DNA of 64,000 nucleotides from Micromonospora craniellae (GTDB lineage Bacteria > Actinomycetota > Actinomycetes > Mycobacteriales > Micromonosporaceae): the NCBI RefSeq assembly GCF_014764405.1, contig NZ_CP061725.1:4092001-4156000 (forward strand). The letters run 5' to 3'. This document shows, piece after piece, positions 17,544 to 28,626 of the stretch; the first letter of the stretch is position 1; each line of letters opens with the position of its first letter. A program made the translations under genes and the position numbers. The notes beneath the pieces were generated by a model. The model was not told the DNA's origin, did not search any database, and saw only the letters and a list, made by a program, of their open reading frames with translations.

Positions 17544-18080
17544 TCAGGCGCGGGCGAGGCGTTCCGCCTCTGCCTTCATCCGGGCGGCCCGGTCGATGTC
17601 GGACTGCTGGACGGCGGCGGCCGAACCGAAGATGCTCACCGCCTGGTAGTAGGTCCAGGCCAGGCTGAGGCAGGCCGGCCGGACGACCGCGTTGTACGTG
17701 GCGCAGACCCGCTTGAGGTCCTCGTAGAAGGCGCTGTCCAGACGGGACTTGTTGGCGCTGAAGTGACCGACCGCCTTGTAGTTGCGGTAGCCGAAGTCGT
17801 GGCGGTGGCAGGAGAGGGAGAAGCGGAACCCGAGCGGGTTGTCCGGGCTGGACGAGCAGTAGTCGGTGGACCAGTTGAAGTTGTAGCCGGCCCACGGCGT
17901 GCGGTTCTGCCGGGCCGAGTTCCAGGCGTTGTAGCTGCTGGCGCTGGTCTGGGTCCAGCTCGACAGCACGGACAGCTTCTGGGCGGGCGTGACGGCTGCG
18001 GTCGCCGGGGAGGCCACGGCGAGCGCGGTGGTCAGCGCGACCGCGCCGGAGACCAGGAGGGTGGTGAGACGTCTGAGCAC
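17544..18080 (-). CDS. secreted prokaryotic phospholipase A2
   Basis: 178 residues with a clear signal peptide (MLRRLTTLLVSGAVALTTAL, cleavage near ATA-AV about residue 28). The catalytic block is CHRHDFGYRNY near 91-101, where the His-Asp pair activates water for cleavage of the sn-2 ester, with calcium bound by the preceding DYCSSSPDNPLGF loop. The size and motif match Streptomyces violaceoruber PLA2. Four or more cysteines could form disulfides outside the cell. It stands alone between two terminator hairpins. Confidence 0.93.
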   Translation of the reverse strand: MLRRLTTLLVSGAVALTTALAVASPATAAVTPAQKLSVLSSWTQTSASSYNAWNSARQNRTPWAGYNFNWSTDYCSSSPDNPLGFRFSLSCHRHDFGYRNYKAVGHFSANKSRLDSAFYEDLKRVCATYNAVVRPACLSLAWTYYQAVSIFGSAAAVQQSDIDRAARMKAEAERLARA

Positions 18081-18211
18081 GGGGGATACCTCCGCGGGGG
18101 TGTGCGGTGGGACAGGTTACCGGCGAGTCGCCGGAGTTCGACCAGTCTCGATCAAGGTTGCGGCGCTCGGGTGTGGCCATTGAGAAATATTGATGATCAG
18201 TGCTGAAACAG

Positions 18212-18250
18212 ACGAATACCCCGGACGCCGATGACATCCGAGGTATTCGT
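18212..18250. terminator. hairpin terminator downstream of the BON-methyltransferase gene
   Basis: ACGAATACCCCGGA (18212-18225) and TCCGAGGTATTCGT (18237-18250) form a 14-bp stem with one mismatch and an 11-nt loop. It begins 18 bp after the stop of the minus-strand methyltransferase gene and lies upstream of the phospholipase promoter, so it probably insulates the two. Confidence 0.72.
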
Positions 18251-18267
18251 AAGGTGGCGACGGGGGG

Positions 18268-18993
18268 TCAGTCGAAGAAGCGGGCCATGTGGGCGCGGGA
18301 GGGGCCGTCGTCGTCCACGCCCAGCGGGGTGAGGTCGGCGAAGATCGACGCGCCGTCGGTGCCGGCGTGCAGCGGATGCCAGCGCGGGGTGCCCGGCGGG
18401 CGCATCGCACAGACCCCCTTGATGGTCTGCACGTCCAACAGTCGGACGTGGGTCGGGTCGGCGACCGCGTTCACATGCCCCCACCAGGGGCTCATCACGT
18501 GCAGGACGCCGCCCGGGCGCAGTACCCGGTGGCACTCGTCCAGCAACGGCAGGAAGTCGATCAGGTGCTCCAGGATGTGCACCGCGAACAGCACGTCCAC
18601 CGAGTCGTCGGCCAGCGGCAGGGAGCCGGAGAGGTCGGCCACCGCGTCGACGCCGGGTGCCGGGTGGATGTCCAGCCCGAGGTTGCCCGGCCACTGCTTG
18701 GTGCCGCCGCAGCCGAGGTCCACCACCACCGGGGCACGCCCGCCGACGCGTACCCGGCACCAGACGCCGAAGACGCCGGCGAGCCGGCCGACCTGCTCGC
18801 GTACCAGGCGGAGCTGGGCCGGCTCGTCGACCTCGCCGGTCAGGTGGGCGACGCCCCGGTCGAAGCGGACCTCGACGGCCAGCCGCCGCAGCCGTTCGTC
18901 GTGCCGGGCCTGGTCCGCCCACGCCTGGGCGAGGAACCCGTCGACCGCCCGCAGCCGTTCGGCCGAGGGCGGGGTGTGTGCCAACGCGACCAT
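18268..18993 (-). CDS. BON-like domain fused to a SAM-dependent methyltransferase
   Basis: 241 residues. Residues about 32-85 resemble a BON fold (LAVEVRFDRGVAHLTGEV, then a helix QLRLVREQVGRL and VFGVWCRVRV). Residues 88-240 are a class I methyltransferase: VVVDLGCGG at 89-97, LDIHPAPGVD, VLFAVHILEHL and RVLRPGGVLHVMSP. A GTG/ATG choice is settled by GGAGG seven bases before ATG 18993; the longer opening from 19044 lacks a site. BON domains usually bind membranes or lipids and are rarely joined to methyltransferases, so the substrate may be membrane-linked. No operon partner is visible. Confidence 0.78.
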   Translation of the reverse strand: MVALAHTPPSAERLRAVDGFLAQAWADQARHDERLRRLAVEVRFDRGVAHLTGEVDEPAQLRLVREQVGRLAGVFGVWCRVRVGGRAPVVVDLGCGGTKQWPGNLGLDIHPAPGVDAVADLSGSLPLADDSVDVLFAVHILEHLIDFLPLLDECHRVLRPGGVLHVMSPWWGHVNAVADPTHVRLLDVQTIKGVCAMRPPGTPRWHPLHAGTDGASIFADLTPLGVDDDGPSRAHMARFFD

Positions 18994-19170
18994 GCGCCCA
19001 CCTCCGGCCGGCGCGATACCCGGATCGCTGCCCGTTATGCGCAACTTATGCCAACAGGTTGCGCTTCGGTGGGGCTTCGGCGCTCGTCGCCTGGCGGCGT
19101 CGCACCAGCAGTGAGTACTCCCACCTGAGCATGCAGTGATTGTCGCTCCGGTCCGGGCGGTAGGCCGGGA

Positions 19171-20808
19171 TCAGGACTCGGCGATCCGCCCGGCGTCCAC
19201 CCGCAGGCGGCGGTCCACGCGTACCGCGTCCAACATCCGCCGGTCGTGCGTCACCAGCAGCAACGTGCCCGGGTAGCCGGCCAGCGCCGACTCCAGCTGC
19301 TCGATCGCGGGAAGGTCCAGGTGGTTGGTCGGCTCGTCGAGCACCAGCAGGTTGACCCCGCGCCCCTGCAACAGCGCCAGCGCGGCTCGGGTCCGCTCAC
19401 CCGGCGAGAGCGTCGCGGCCGGGCGCAGCACGTGCTGGGCACGCAGGCCGAACTTGGCCAGCAGCGTCCGCGCGTCGGCCGGCGACAGGTCCGGTACGGC
19501 GACCCGGAAGGCGTCCAGCAGCGGCGCGTCCCCGAGGAACGACCCGCGTGCCTGGTCCACCTCGCCGACCACCACACCCGGGCCCAGCGCGGCCTGACCG
19601 GAGTCCAGCGGCAGCCGACCCAGCAGGGCGGCCAACAGGGTCGACTTGCCGGACCCGTTCGCCCCGGTGATCGCCACCCGGTCGGCGAGCGCGATCTGAA
19701 GGTCCACCGGGCCGAGGGTGAAGTCGCCACGGCGTACCACGGCGTCGCGGAGGGTGGCCACGACGGCGCCGGCGCGGGGCGCGGCGGCGATCTCCATCCG
19801 CAGCTCCCACTCCTTGCGGGGCTCCTCGACCACGTCCAGACGCTCGATCAACCGCTCGGTCTGCCGGGCCTTCGCCGCCTGTTTCTCGCTCGCCTCGGAG
19901 CGGAACTTGCGGCCGATCTTGTCGTTGTCGGTGGCCTTGCGGCGGGCGTTGCGGACGCCCTTCTCCATCCAGGATCGCTGCGTACGCGCCCGCGCCTCCA
20001 GTGCCGCCCTGGTGTCGGCGTACTCCTCGAATTCGGCGCGCGCCTGGCGGCGGGCCACCTCCCGCTCCTCCAGGTACGCCGCGTAGCCGCCCCCGAAGTG
20101 GTTGACCTGCTGTTGGTGCAGGTCCAGCTCCAGCACCCGGGTCACCGTCCGGGCCAGGAACTCCCGATCGTGGCTGACCAGCACCGTGCCGGCCCGCAGC
20201 CCGGTGACGAACTGCTCCAGCCGCTCCAGCCCGGCCAGGTCCAGATCGTTGGTGGGCTCGTCGAGCAGGAAGACGTCGTACCGGCTGAGCAGCAGCGAGG
20301 CGAGCCCGGCGCGGGCCGCCTGACCGCCGGAGAGCCCGGCCATCTCGCGGTCGAGGCCGACGGCGAGACCCAGCTCCGCGGCGACCTCCTCGGCCCGTTC
20401 GTCCAGGTCGGCCCCGCCCAGGCCGAGCCAGCTCTCCAGCGCGGCGGCGTAGTCGTCGTCCGCGTCCGGTGCGCCGGTGGTCAGCGCCTCGGTGGCCGCG
20501 TCGAGAGCCGCCTGCGCCCGGGCCACCCCGGTACGCCGGGCCAGGAACGCCCGGATCGTCTCGCCGGGACGTCGGTCCGGCTCCTGCGGCAGGTGTCCGA
20601 CGCTCGCGCCGGGCGGGCTCACCGCGACACTGCCGGCCTCCACCGGCAACAGCCCGGCGAGCGTACGCAGCAACGTCGACTTGCCCGCCCCGTTCGGTCC
20701 GACCAGGCCGATCACGTCCCCGGGGGCGACCACCAGATCCAGCCCGGTGAACAGCGTCCGCTCCCCGTGCCCGGCGGCCAGGTCCTTGGCGATCAGCGTG
20801 GCGCTCAC
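19171..20808 (-). CDS. ABC-F family ATPase
   Basis: 545 residues with two ABC domains and no membrane segment. Domain 1: GPNGAGKS near 37-44, LSGGQ and FLLDEPTNDLD; linker with many charged residues (about 240-310, EKGVRNARRKATDNDKIGRKF); domain 2: GANGSGKS, LSPGERTR and LVLDEPTNHLD. ABC-F proteins act on the ribosome as translation factors or protect it from antibiotics. This one resembles the housekeeping or macrolide/lincosamide-type Micromonospora proteins, but the interdomain linker alone does not tell which. It is divergent from the ROK gene across 45 bp. Confidence 0.9.
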   Translation of the reverse strand: MSATLIAKDLAAGHGERTLFTGLDLVVAPGDVIGLVGPNGAGKSTLLRTLAGLLPVEAGSVAVSPPGASVGHLPQEPDRRPGETIRAFLARRTGVARAQAALDAATEALTTGAPDADDDYAAALESWLGLGGADLDERAEEVAAELGLAVGLDREMAGLSGGQAARAGLASLLLSRYDVFLLDEPTNDLDLAGLERLEQFVTGLRAGTVLVSHDREFLARTVTRVLELDLHQQQVNHFGGGYAAYLEEREVARRQARAEFEEYADTRAALEARARTQRSWMEKGVRNARRKATDNDKIGRKFRSEASEKQAAKARQTERLIERLDVVEEPRKEWELRMEIAAAPRAGAVVATLRDAVVRRGDFTLGPVDLQIALADRVAITGANGSGKSTLLAALLGRLPLDSGQAALGPGVVVGEVDQARGSFLGDAPLLDAFRVAVPDLSPADARTLLAKFGLRAQHVLRPAATLSPGERTRAALALLQGRGVNLLVLDEPTNHLDLPAIEQLESALAGYPGTLLLVTHDRRMLDAVRVDRRLRVDAGRIAES

Positions 20809-20853
20809 AAGCAGCCGAGCCTACCCGCCTGCGTGGTTGGTGTGTGGCCTGCC

Positions 20854-21636
20854 ATGCCCGAGCGCGACACACGAGGCAGACTCACGGTCGTGCAGACCAC
20901 TCTGGCGATCGACTGCGGCGGTGGCGGGATCAAGGCGTCCGTGCTCGACGCCGCGGGCACCATGCGGGCCCAACCGATGCGGGTGCCCACGCCGTACCCG
21001 CTGCCGCCGGAGTTGTTCGTGCAGACCCTGCGGGACCTCGGCGCCCGGCTCCCGACCGCCGATCGGGTGACGGTCGGACTGCCGGGCATGATCCGGCACG
21101 GCGTGGTGGTGGCGACCCCGCACTACGTGACCCGCTCCGGCCCCCGCAGCCGGGTCGACCCGGCCCTGCACGCCCAGTGGTCCGGGTACGACGCCCGCAG
21201 CGCCCTCGCCGCCGCGTTCGGGCGGCCCACGCTGGTGCTCAACGACGCCGAGGTGCACGGTGCCGGGGTGGTCGCGGGCACCGGCTGCGAGCTGGTGCTG
21301 ACCCTCGGCACCGGGCTGGGCAGCGCCCTCTTCGACGGTGGTGTGCTCGCCCCGCACCTGGAGCTGTCGCACGCCCCGGTGCGTTGGGGCACCACCTACG
21401 ACACGTACGTCGGAGAGCCGGAACGCCGCCGGTTGGGTGACGCGTTCTGGTCCCGGCGGATCCGGCAGGTGGTGGAGGGGCTGCGTCCGGTGTTCCGCTG
21501 GGACCGGCTCTATCTGGGCGGCGGCAACTCCCGGTTGGTCCGCCCCGAACAGCTCGCCCGGATGGGCGACGACGTGGTGGTGGTGCCCAACAGCGCCGGC
21601 ATCGTCGGCGGCGTACGCGCCTGGGATCTTGTGTAA
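20854..21636 (+). CDS. ROK family sugar kinase-like protein
   Basis: About 260 residues. N-terminal phosphate-1 loop LAIDCGGGGIKASVLD, then VTVGLPGMI, LNDAEVHGAG with the catalytic Asp and the phosphate-2 loop LTLGTGLGSALFDGG; a C-terminal LYLGGGNSRL adenosine motif. The ROK zinc cluster (CxCGxxGC) is missing, as in polyphosphate-glucokinase-like members. The start is uncertain: ATG 20854 or GTG 20890, where 20890 would put the kinase motif at the usual distance from the N-terminus; neither has a strong ribosome site. Its TAA stop lies within the first bases of a dispersed palindromic repeat. Confidence 0.82.
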   Translation: MPERDTRGRLTVVQTTLAIDCGGGGIKASVLDAAGTMRAQPMRVPTPYPLPPELFVQTLRDLGARLPTADRVTVGLPGMIRHGVVVATPHYVTRSGPRSRVDPALHAQWSGYDARSALAAAFGRPTLVLNDAEVHGAGVVAGTGCELVLTLGTGLGSALFDGGVLAPHLELSHAPVRWGTTYDTYVGEPERRRLGDAFWSRRIRQVVEGLRPVFRWDRLYLGGGNSRLVRPEQLARMGDDVVVVPNSAGIVGGVRAWDLV

Positions 21637-21686
21637 GGAGGGGTCCCCTGCTAACGCCTGCGGTATAGCAGGGGACCCCTCCTAAC
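21634..21686. repeat. dispersed palindrome family I, copy 1
   Basis: Perfect 18-bp inverted arms AGGAGGGGTCCCCTGCTA (21636-21653) and TAGCAGGGGACCCCTCCT (21666-21683) around a 12-base loop ACGCCTGCGGTA. The stop TAA of the ROK gene (21634-21636) is part of the element edge (TAAGG). Three further copies occur in this window. It can serve as a terminator hairpin for the ROK gene. Confidence 0.93.
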
Positions 21687-21791
21687 ACCTGGAGCCGCCC
21701 TCCCGACGACCGGAGTCGCGCGGGAACACTCGCGCGCCCGCTGGTGTTGTGCCAGCGTCAGGGCAGTGGTGCTAACTAGGGGGTGGGCAGA

Positions 21792-22160
21792 ATGGATCTT
21801 CTGGCTGAGTACCGGCGAGCGACCCTGTTCTTCGAGTCGGGCGACCCGAGCGGAGCGGCCCGGCTGCTTGAGCCGATCGTCGAGGCCGAGCCGGACAACT
21901 CCGCCGTGCGCCAGTTGCTGGCCCGGGCGTACTTCCAGTCGGCCCAGCTTCGGCGGGCCGAGGAGCAGTTGCAGGAGTTGATCGACCGCAACCCCAGCGA
22001 CCACTACGCCCACCACGTGCTGGGTCGGACGCTGGAGCGGCTGAACCGGTACACCGACGCGCTGCGGCACCTGCGGATCGCGGCGGCCATGCACTCCGCC
22101 AACGACGACTACACGACCGCGCTGCGGCGGGTCGAGACCCGGGTCGGCGGCAGCCGCTGA
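21792..22160 (+). CDS. small tetratricopeptide-repeat protein
   Basis: 122 residues with three TPR-like helix pairs: LAEYRRATLFFESGDPSGAARLLEPIVEAEP, AVRQLLARAYFQSAQLRRAEE and HYAHHVLGRTLERLNRYTDAL (shown in part). TPRs bind protein partners; none is evident here. ATG 21792 is preferred over GTG 21783 because AGGGGGTG lies six bases before it. A strong hairpin follows the stop. Confidence 0.82.
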   Translation: MDLLAEYRRATLFFESGDPSGAARLLEPIVEAEPDNSAVRQLLARAYFQSAQLRRAEEQLQELIDRNPSDHYAHHVLGRTLERLNRYTDALRHLRIAAAMHSANDDYTTALRRVETRVGGSR

Positions 22161-22177
22161 GGCGCCGTACGCGACAC

Positions 22178-22217
22178 ACGACGAGAGGGCAGCCCGCACG
22201 GGCTGCCCTCTCGTCGT
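22178..22217. terminator. strong hairpin terminator after the TPR gene
   Basis: ACGACGAGAGGGCAGCCCG (22178-22196) and its exact complement (22199-22217) form an 18-19-bp perfect stem with a minimal loop. It begins 17 bp after the TPR stop codon. The strength and position make it a clear intrinsic terminator despite no U-tract. Confidence 0.88.
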
Positions 22218-22283
22218 CTCCGGGACGCACCGGGGGCGTGCCTACGATGGCCGTATGGGAGCCGACCGGACGGTGGACGGGGC

Positions 22284-22538
22284 ATGAAGCTGAAGCTGGA
22301 CCTGCACGACATCTTCAACAAGGGCCACGACATCGACCGGGCGCTGCGCGGGATCATGGACGAGGCGGTGGCGAAGAAGGCCACCCTCGTCGAGATCATT
22401 CCCGGCAAGGGCTCCGGTCAGCTCAAGAAGCGGGTGCTGCGCTTCCTCGATCAGAAGGACGTCAAGCAGCTCTACCACCGGGTCGAGAAGGACTCCAAGA
22501 ACTTCGGCCGCCTTTTCGTGCACTTCCGCTGGAAATAG
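22284..22538 (+). CDS. small Smr-domain-like protein
   Basis: 84 residues: MKLKLDLHDIF at the start holds the LDLH signature, and IIPGKGSGQLKKRVLRFL is the glycine loop of Smr (MutS2 C-terminal-like) domains, with VHFRWK as last strand. Small stand-alone Smr proteins may nick or bind nucleic acids. The Gly-rich loop has Lys where many enzymes have His (HGxG), so nuclease activity is uncertain. It is convergent with the M28 peptidase gene (11 bp between stops). Confidence 0.78.
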   Translation: MKLKLDLHDIFNKGHDIDRALRGIMDEAVAKKATLVEIIPGKGSGQLKKRVLRFLDQKDVKQLYHRVEKDSKNFGRLFVHFRWK

Positions 22539-22549
22539 GGCGGCAGGGC

Positions 22550-24928
22550 TCACAGCGGGTAGGTGCGGGCCACGGCGAGCATCTCGGAGCTGTGCGAGCC
22601 GGTGACGCCGACGTCCGGCGGGCGGGGCCGGAAGCCGGGTACGGCGTCGAGGCCGTCGCTGGCGTCCATCGCGCGGAACGCGACCTGCGGGGCCTTCGGC
22701 GCGACGGTCAGGGTGATCTCGATGCCCTCCGGCGGTGGGGCGTGGAAGACCACGCCGAAACCCCACCGGCCGTCGCGGATCTCGACCGGCACCGGCCGCC
22801 CCGCCACCTGGGCGCTGCGGACCGTCGCGGTGGACGTGTCGACGTGCAGGGTGGTCAGGCGTACCGGGCGCTGCGGGGTGAGCCGTAGCCGCAGCGTGCG
22901 CTCGTCGGCCGTGCCGGTGTCGGCAAGCACCTCCAGCCGGGGTGCGGGCAGGGCCGCCGCCTCCGCCGGGCCGCCGAGCAGTTTTTCGGCGCCGATACCG
23001 GGGAACTCGTCGGCGATCCGGACCGGCCCGTCCACGTACCCGCCGGTCCAGGGCTGCGGGGTGGACTCGTGACTGAGCCACCGGGCCGTTCCGGTGTCGG
23101 TGTCCACGGCGTACATCAGGTGGGTGGGCACCGGGTGTGCGGCGTCGAACCGGTCGACGGCGAACCCGGTCGCGGCGAGGACCACCGTGGCCAGCGCGGC
23201 GGCACCGGCCGGCAGGGCGCCGAGCCGGCGGGCCCGCAACGCCACCATGCCCCGCTGGCCGCCGGCCTCCGGGTGCAGCAGGTCCACGACCGGTAGCGCG
23301 GCCAGGCCGAGCAGCACGGCGAAGAGGGCGGCAACGCCGCCCATGCCCATGCCCAGCGCCGGGAAGAGCAGCACCACGGTGGGCAGCAGCACGATCACCG
23401 CCACCGCCGCGCCGACGGTGACCGCGACCACCGGCACCGGACCGTCCCGGCGGGTGGCGACCGCGACCAGTCCGGCGAGCGCGCCGGCCAGCGCGGGCAG
23501 CGTCGCCAGGTACGCCCCACCGGGCACCAGCACGGCGAGGAGTACGCCGAGCAGCGCCAGCCAGCCGAGTCCGCCGACGGCCAGCGCGGCGGGGCCGACC
23601 CGGCGACGGGTGAGCGCGTACCAGGTGAACAGGACAGCGGCGGCGAGCGCCAGCACGGCCAACCGGTACCAGGTCGGCCGGTACGGGTCGAGCAGTTCGG
23701 CGTAGCCTGGCCGCAGGGCGGTGATCGCCGCCCAGAGCAGTTGTGCGCCGACCGGCGCGACCACGATCGGTACCAGCGCCAGGGCGAAGCCTGCGACCAG
23801 CCGACCGGTGCTGACCCGGCCCCGGCGGCGGGCCAGCCAGCCGAGGGCGACGACGGTCGCCAGGGCCAGCAGCGCCAGCGGCAGCACCAGCGTTCCGGGG
23901 TAGCGGACCAGCCCGCCCGGCACCGGGAAGTAGGTGGCGTCGTGGCCGGCGCCCAGGTCACCGAGGTCGATCCGGCCGAACTCGCGGGCGAGCCCCAGCA
24001 TGTTGTCGCCGTGGTGCTGGAGGCTGGCCCGGTCCACCGAGGCCGCAGTGTCCAGCGGGGTGTGGTAGATCGCCCCACCGTCGAGGTACGCCGAGTTCAG
24101 CCCGACGAAATCGGCGTCGAGGAAGGCGGTGAAGTCGGTGTCGTTGGGCAGCGCCCGGTAGACCTCCACGGCGAACGAGGTGCCCACCGGGTGCGGCGCG
24201 GCCCGACCGAAGACGTCGATCAGTGCGGCGTTCCGGGGTGACGTCTCGAACATGATCACCGGCCCGGTACGCCCGCGTGCCTCCAGGTTGAGCACCACTC
24301 CCTTCCCGACGGCGAGCGGGTGCTCGGCGGCGAACGCCAACGCCCCGCACAGGCACGCCTCCTCGGCGTCGGTGAGCACGAACACGATGTCGTTGCGCGG
24401 GGCGGGGCCGTCCGTCAGGGCCCGGGCCACCTCCAGGATGGTGGCGACACCGGCGCTGTCGTCGTTGCCGCCCGGACCGGTCTGCACCGAGTCGTAGTGG
24501 GCGACCAGGAAAACGGTGCCGGTGGAGGCGGTGCCGGGCAGCCGGGCCACCACGTTGCGTACCCGGGCCAGCGTGGCCACGCCGGGGTTGCCGCTGAGCT
24601 GTTCGGCCGCCCCGGAGACCGTGTCCTGTACCTCGGTCTCCAGGCCGAGACCGCGCAGCACCGTCTCCAGGTGGGCGCGGACCTCGTCGCTGGCCGGGCT
24701 CCCCGCGACGTGCGGCCGGCTCGCCACCTGCTGCACGTGCGGGTACGCCCGCCCGGCGCTGAACTCGCCGGCCGGCGAGTCCGCCGGACGGGGTGCCGGG
24801 GGCCGGACGTCGAACAGCGCGGTGGCGCCGACGGCGACCAGCGCGACGAGTGCCGCGAGCGCGGCCAGGGGGCGTCGGGCCGGTCGGGAGAGGGCACGGT
24901 CGGCGGCGGAGTTGGGGGGTGCGCCCAC
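22550..24928 (-). CDS. membrane-bound M28 family metallopeptidase
   Basis: 792 residues. A single N-terminal membrane helix (about 22-42) leads to an extracellular zinc peptidase domain (about 60-330): FLVAHYDSV with a zinc His/Asp, GNDDSAG with the bridging Asp, TDAEEACLCGALAF with the catalytic Glu pair, then IYHTPLDT with a zinc His. From about 345 to 590 come eight or so further hydrophobic helices, then an extracellular beta-rich end. This M28-plus-multipass design resembles yeast and bacterial Pff1-type vacuolar proteases. GTG 24928 follows GAGGAG. It diverges from the regulator gene across about 130 bp. Confidence 0.87.
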   Translation of the reverse strand: MGAPPNSAADRALSRPARRPLAALAALVALVAVGATALFDVRPPAPRPADSPAGEFSAGRAYPHVQQVASRPHVAGSPASDEVRAHLETVLRGLGLETEVQDTVSGAAEQLSGNPGVATLARVRNVVARLPGTASTGTVFLVAHYDSVQTGPGGNDDSAGVATILEVARALTDGPAPRNDIVFVLTDAEEACLCGALAFAAEHPLAVGKGVVLNLEARGRTGPVIMFETSPRNAALIDVFGRAAPHPVGTSFAVEVYRALPNDTDFTAFLDADFVGLNSAYLDGGAIYHTPLDTAASVDRASLQHHGDNMLGLAREFGRIDLGDLGAGHDATYFPVPGGLVRYPGTLVLPLALLALATVVALGWLARRRGRVSTGRLVAGFALALVPIVVAPVGAQLLWAAITALRPGYAELLDPYRPTWYRLAVLALAAAVLFTWYALTRRRVGPAALAVGGLGWLALLGVLLAVLVPGGAYLATLPALAGALAGLVAVATRRDGPVPVVAVTVGAAVAVIVLLPTVVLLFPALGMGMGGVAALFAVLLGLAALPVVDLLHPEAGGQRGMVALRARRLGALPAGAAALATVVLAATGFAVDRFDAAHPVPTHLMYAVDTDTGTARWLSHESTPQPWTGGYVDGPVRIADEFPGIGAEKLLGGPAEAAALPAPRLEVLADTGTADERTLRLRLTPQRPVRLTTLHVDTSTATVRSAQVAGRPVPVEIRDGRWGFGVVFHAPPPEGIEITLTVAPKAPQVAFRAMDASDGLDAVPGFRPRPPDVGVTGSHSSEMLAVARTYPL

Positions 24929-25076
24929 GGGTGGCTCCTCGGGGGGTGGGACCTGGGGTGGACATCATCCTCCATGCCGGGCCGGGCCGCCCCCTCGTGT
25001 TGTGTGCGAACGTTGTCTAATACAGGATCAGCAGGGCACTCGGAAGGAGCCCGACATCGGCAACGACCTCCCGCCC

Positions 25077-26332
25077 GTGGCGGCGGTGACCCGGCCGCAC
25101 CGGGGGACCGGTCTGACCGGTCCCTCCGTCGTGTCGTGGCCGTATCCGCAGGGCGGTCTCGGGAGCAATCCCAACCTGCCGCCTGGCGAGCGACTGCGGG
25201 TGCTGCTGGTCGAGGACGACGAGGCGGACGCGTTCCTCGTCGGTGAGCTGCTCGCCGAGACGAACTCGGGGATCGACCTGCTGGTCGCGACGAGCCTTCG
25301 TGAGGCCCGCAAGCGTGTCGCCGGAGTCGACTGCGTCCTGCTCGACCTCGGGCTGCCCGACGCGCAGGGCCTGGACGGGCTGCGGCAGGTGCTGGAGATG
25401 TCCGGCAGCGCGGCGGTGTGCGTACTCACCGGGCGCTCCGACGAGCACCTGGGCATCGTGGCGGTCGCCGAGGGGGCGCAGGACTACCTGGTCAAGGGCC
25501 AGGTGGACGGGGTGCTGCTGACCCGGGCGCTGCGGTACGCGGTGGAACGCAAGCGGGCCGACGAGAACGCCCGGCGGCTGCGTGAGGTGGAGCTGCGCCA
25601 GGCCGAGTCGGCGCGTCTGGAACGCGGCCTGCTGCCCCAGCCGCTGATGTCGACCGAGCAGATCGCGGTGCACACCTTCTATCGCCCCGGCCGGCACGCC
25701 GCCCTGATCGGCGGGGACTTCTACGACGTGGTGCAGACCCGCCCGGACCGGGTCGACCTGATCGTCGGTGACGTCTGCGGGCACGGGGTGGACGAGGCGG
25801 CACTCGGGGTCGAACTGCGGGTGGCCTGGCGCGCGTTGGTCCTCGCCAGGGTGCCCGACGACGAGGTGCTGCCCGCGTTGGAGCAGGTGCTGATGAGCGA
25901 GCGCCGGCTCCAGGAGATCTTCGCCACGGTCGCGGCGGTCCGCCTCGACCTGGCAGCCAACCGGGCCACGGTACGACTGGCAGGTCACCCGCCGCCGGTG
26001 CTGCTCGCCGGTGGGCGGGTGGTGCCTGTTCCGGCACCGGGTGGTCTGTTGCTCGGCGTACGGCCACGCCCACCGATCGCCTTCGACCTGGAGTTCGACA
26101 CCGATGACTGGTCCCTGTTGATGTACACCGACGGCCTGATCGAGGGCCGGGTGGGCGAGGGTGACGAACGCCTCGACGTGCCCGGTCTCACTCGCCTGCT
26201 CGCCCGGCCGGACAGCCGCAAGCTCCCGCTGTCCGAGTTGCCGGCCTGGCTGGTCGGGCGGGCCGAGCAGCTCAACGGTGGGCCGTTCGCCGACGACGTG
26301 GCGATGCTGCTGGTCTCCCGGGGCAGCGGCCG

Positions 26333-26336
<4 letters not shown>
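25077..26336 (+). CDS. response regulator fused to SpoIIE-type PP2C phosphatase
   Basis: About 419 residues. Receiver domain (about 40-160): LLVEDDEADAF, phospho-acceptor Asp in VDCVLLDLGLPD, and LVKG with the conserved Lys; then a short helix and a PPM/SpoIIE phosphatase domain: GGDFYDVV, IVGDVCGHGVDEA, TDGLIEGR and FADDVAMLLV hold the metal aspartates. It probably dephosphorylates an anti-sigma antagonist when phosphorylated. The start is doubtful: GTG 25077 and GTG 25086 have no ribosome site, whereas AAGGAG at 25044-25049 lies six bases before an in-frame ATC (25056). Stop and next start overlap (ATGA), and the histidine kinase downstream is the likely partner. Confidence 0.88.
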
Positions 26337-28173
<1,837 letters not shown>

Positions 28174-28177
<4 letters not shown>

Positions 28178-28626
28178 CCGCGCCGGCTGACGGCAACAGC
28201 CCGATAGAGGTGCTGCTGGTCGAGGACGACCCGGGTGACGTGCTGATGACCCGGGAGGCGTTCGAGGAGCACAAGCTGCGCAACCGGCTGAACGTGGTCT
28301 CCGACGGCGCCGAGGCCCTGGCCTACCTGCGCGGCGAGGGCGAGTACGCGGACGCGCCGCTGCCGGACCTGATCCTGCTCGACCTGAACCTGCCGCGCCG
28401 GGACGGCCGGGAGGTGCTGGAGGAGATCAAGAAGGACGAGCAGCTCTGCCGGATCCCGGTCGTGGTGCTCACCACCTCGCAGGCCGACGAGGACATACTG
28501 CGCAGCTACCAGCTGCACGCCAACGCGTACGTGACCAAGCCGGTGGACTTCGAACGGTTCATCGCGGTGGTCCGGCAGATCGACGAGTTCTTCGTCAGCG
28601 TGGTGAAGCTGCCGCCGCGTGGCTGA
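28174..28626 (+). CDS. single-domain response regulator (Rcp1/CheY-like)
   Basis: 150 residues made only of a receiver: LLVEDDPGDVLMTREAF with the acidic pair, LILLDLNLPRRDG with the phospho-Asp, VVVLTTS with the switch Thr and YVTKPVDFERF with the Lys. There is no output domain; the family (Rcp1-like) commonly pairs with DLQEP-type kinases. ATG 28174 overlaps the histidine kinase stop. It could relay phosphate to another protein or compete with the phosphatase-linked receiver upstream. Confidence 0.92.

Noticed and set aside
19039..19064. GCGCAAC/GTTGCGC inverted repeat upstream of the BON-methyltransferase gene
   Set aside because: Seven-base arms are expected by chance at this GC; no known regulator consensus.
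19246..20853. A very long plus-strand frame leading into the ROK gene
   Set aside because: It is antisense to the well-supported ABC-F gene and shows no motif until the ROK start.
20469..21100. Alternative proteins overlapping the ABC-F/ROK divergent region
   Set aside because: Composition and lack of ribosome sites mark them as frame shadows.
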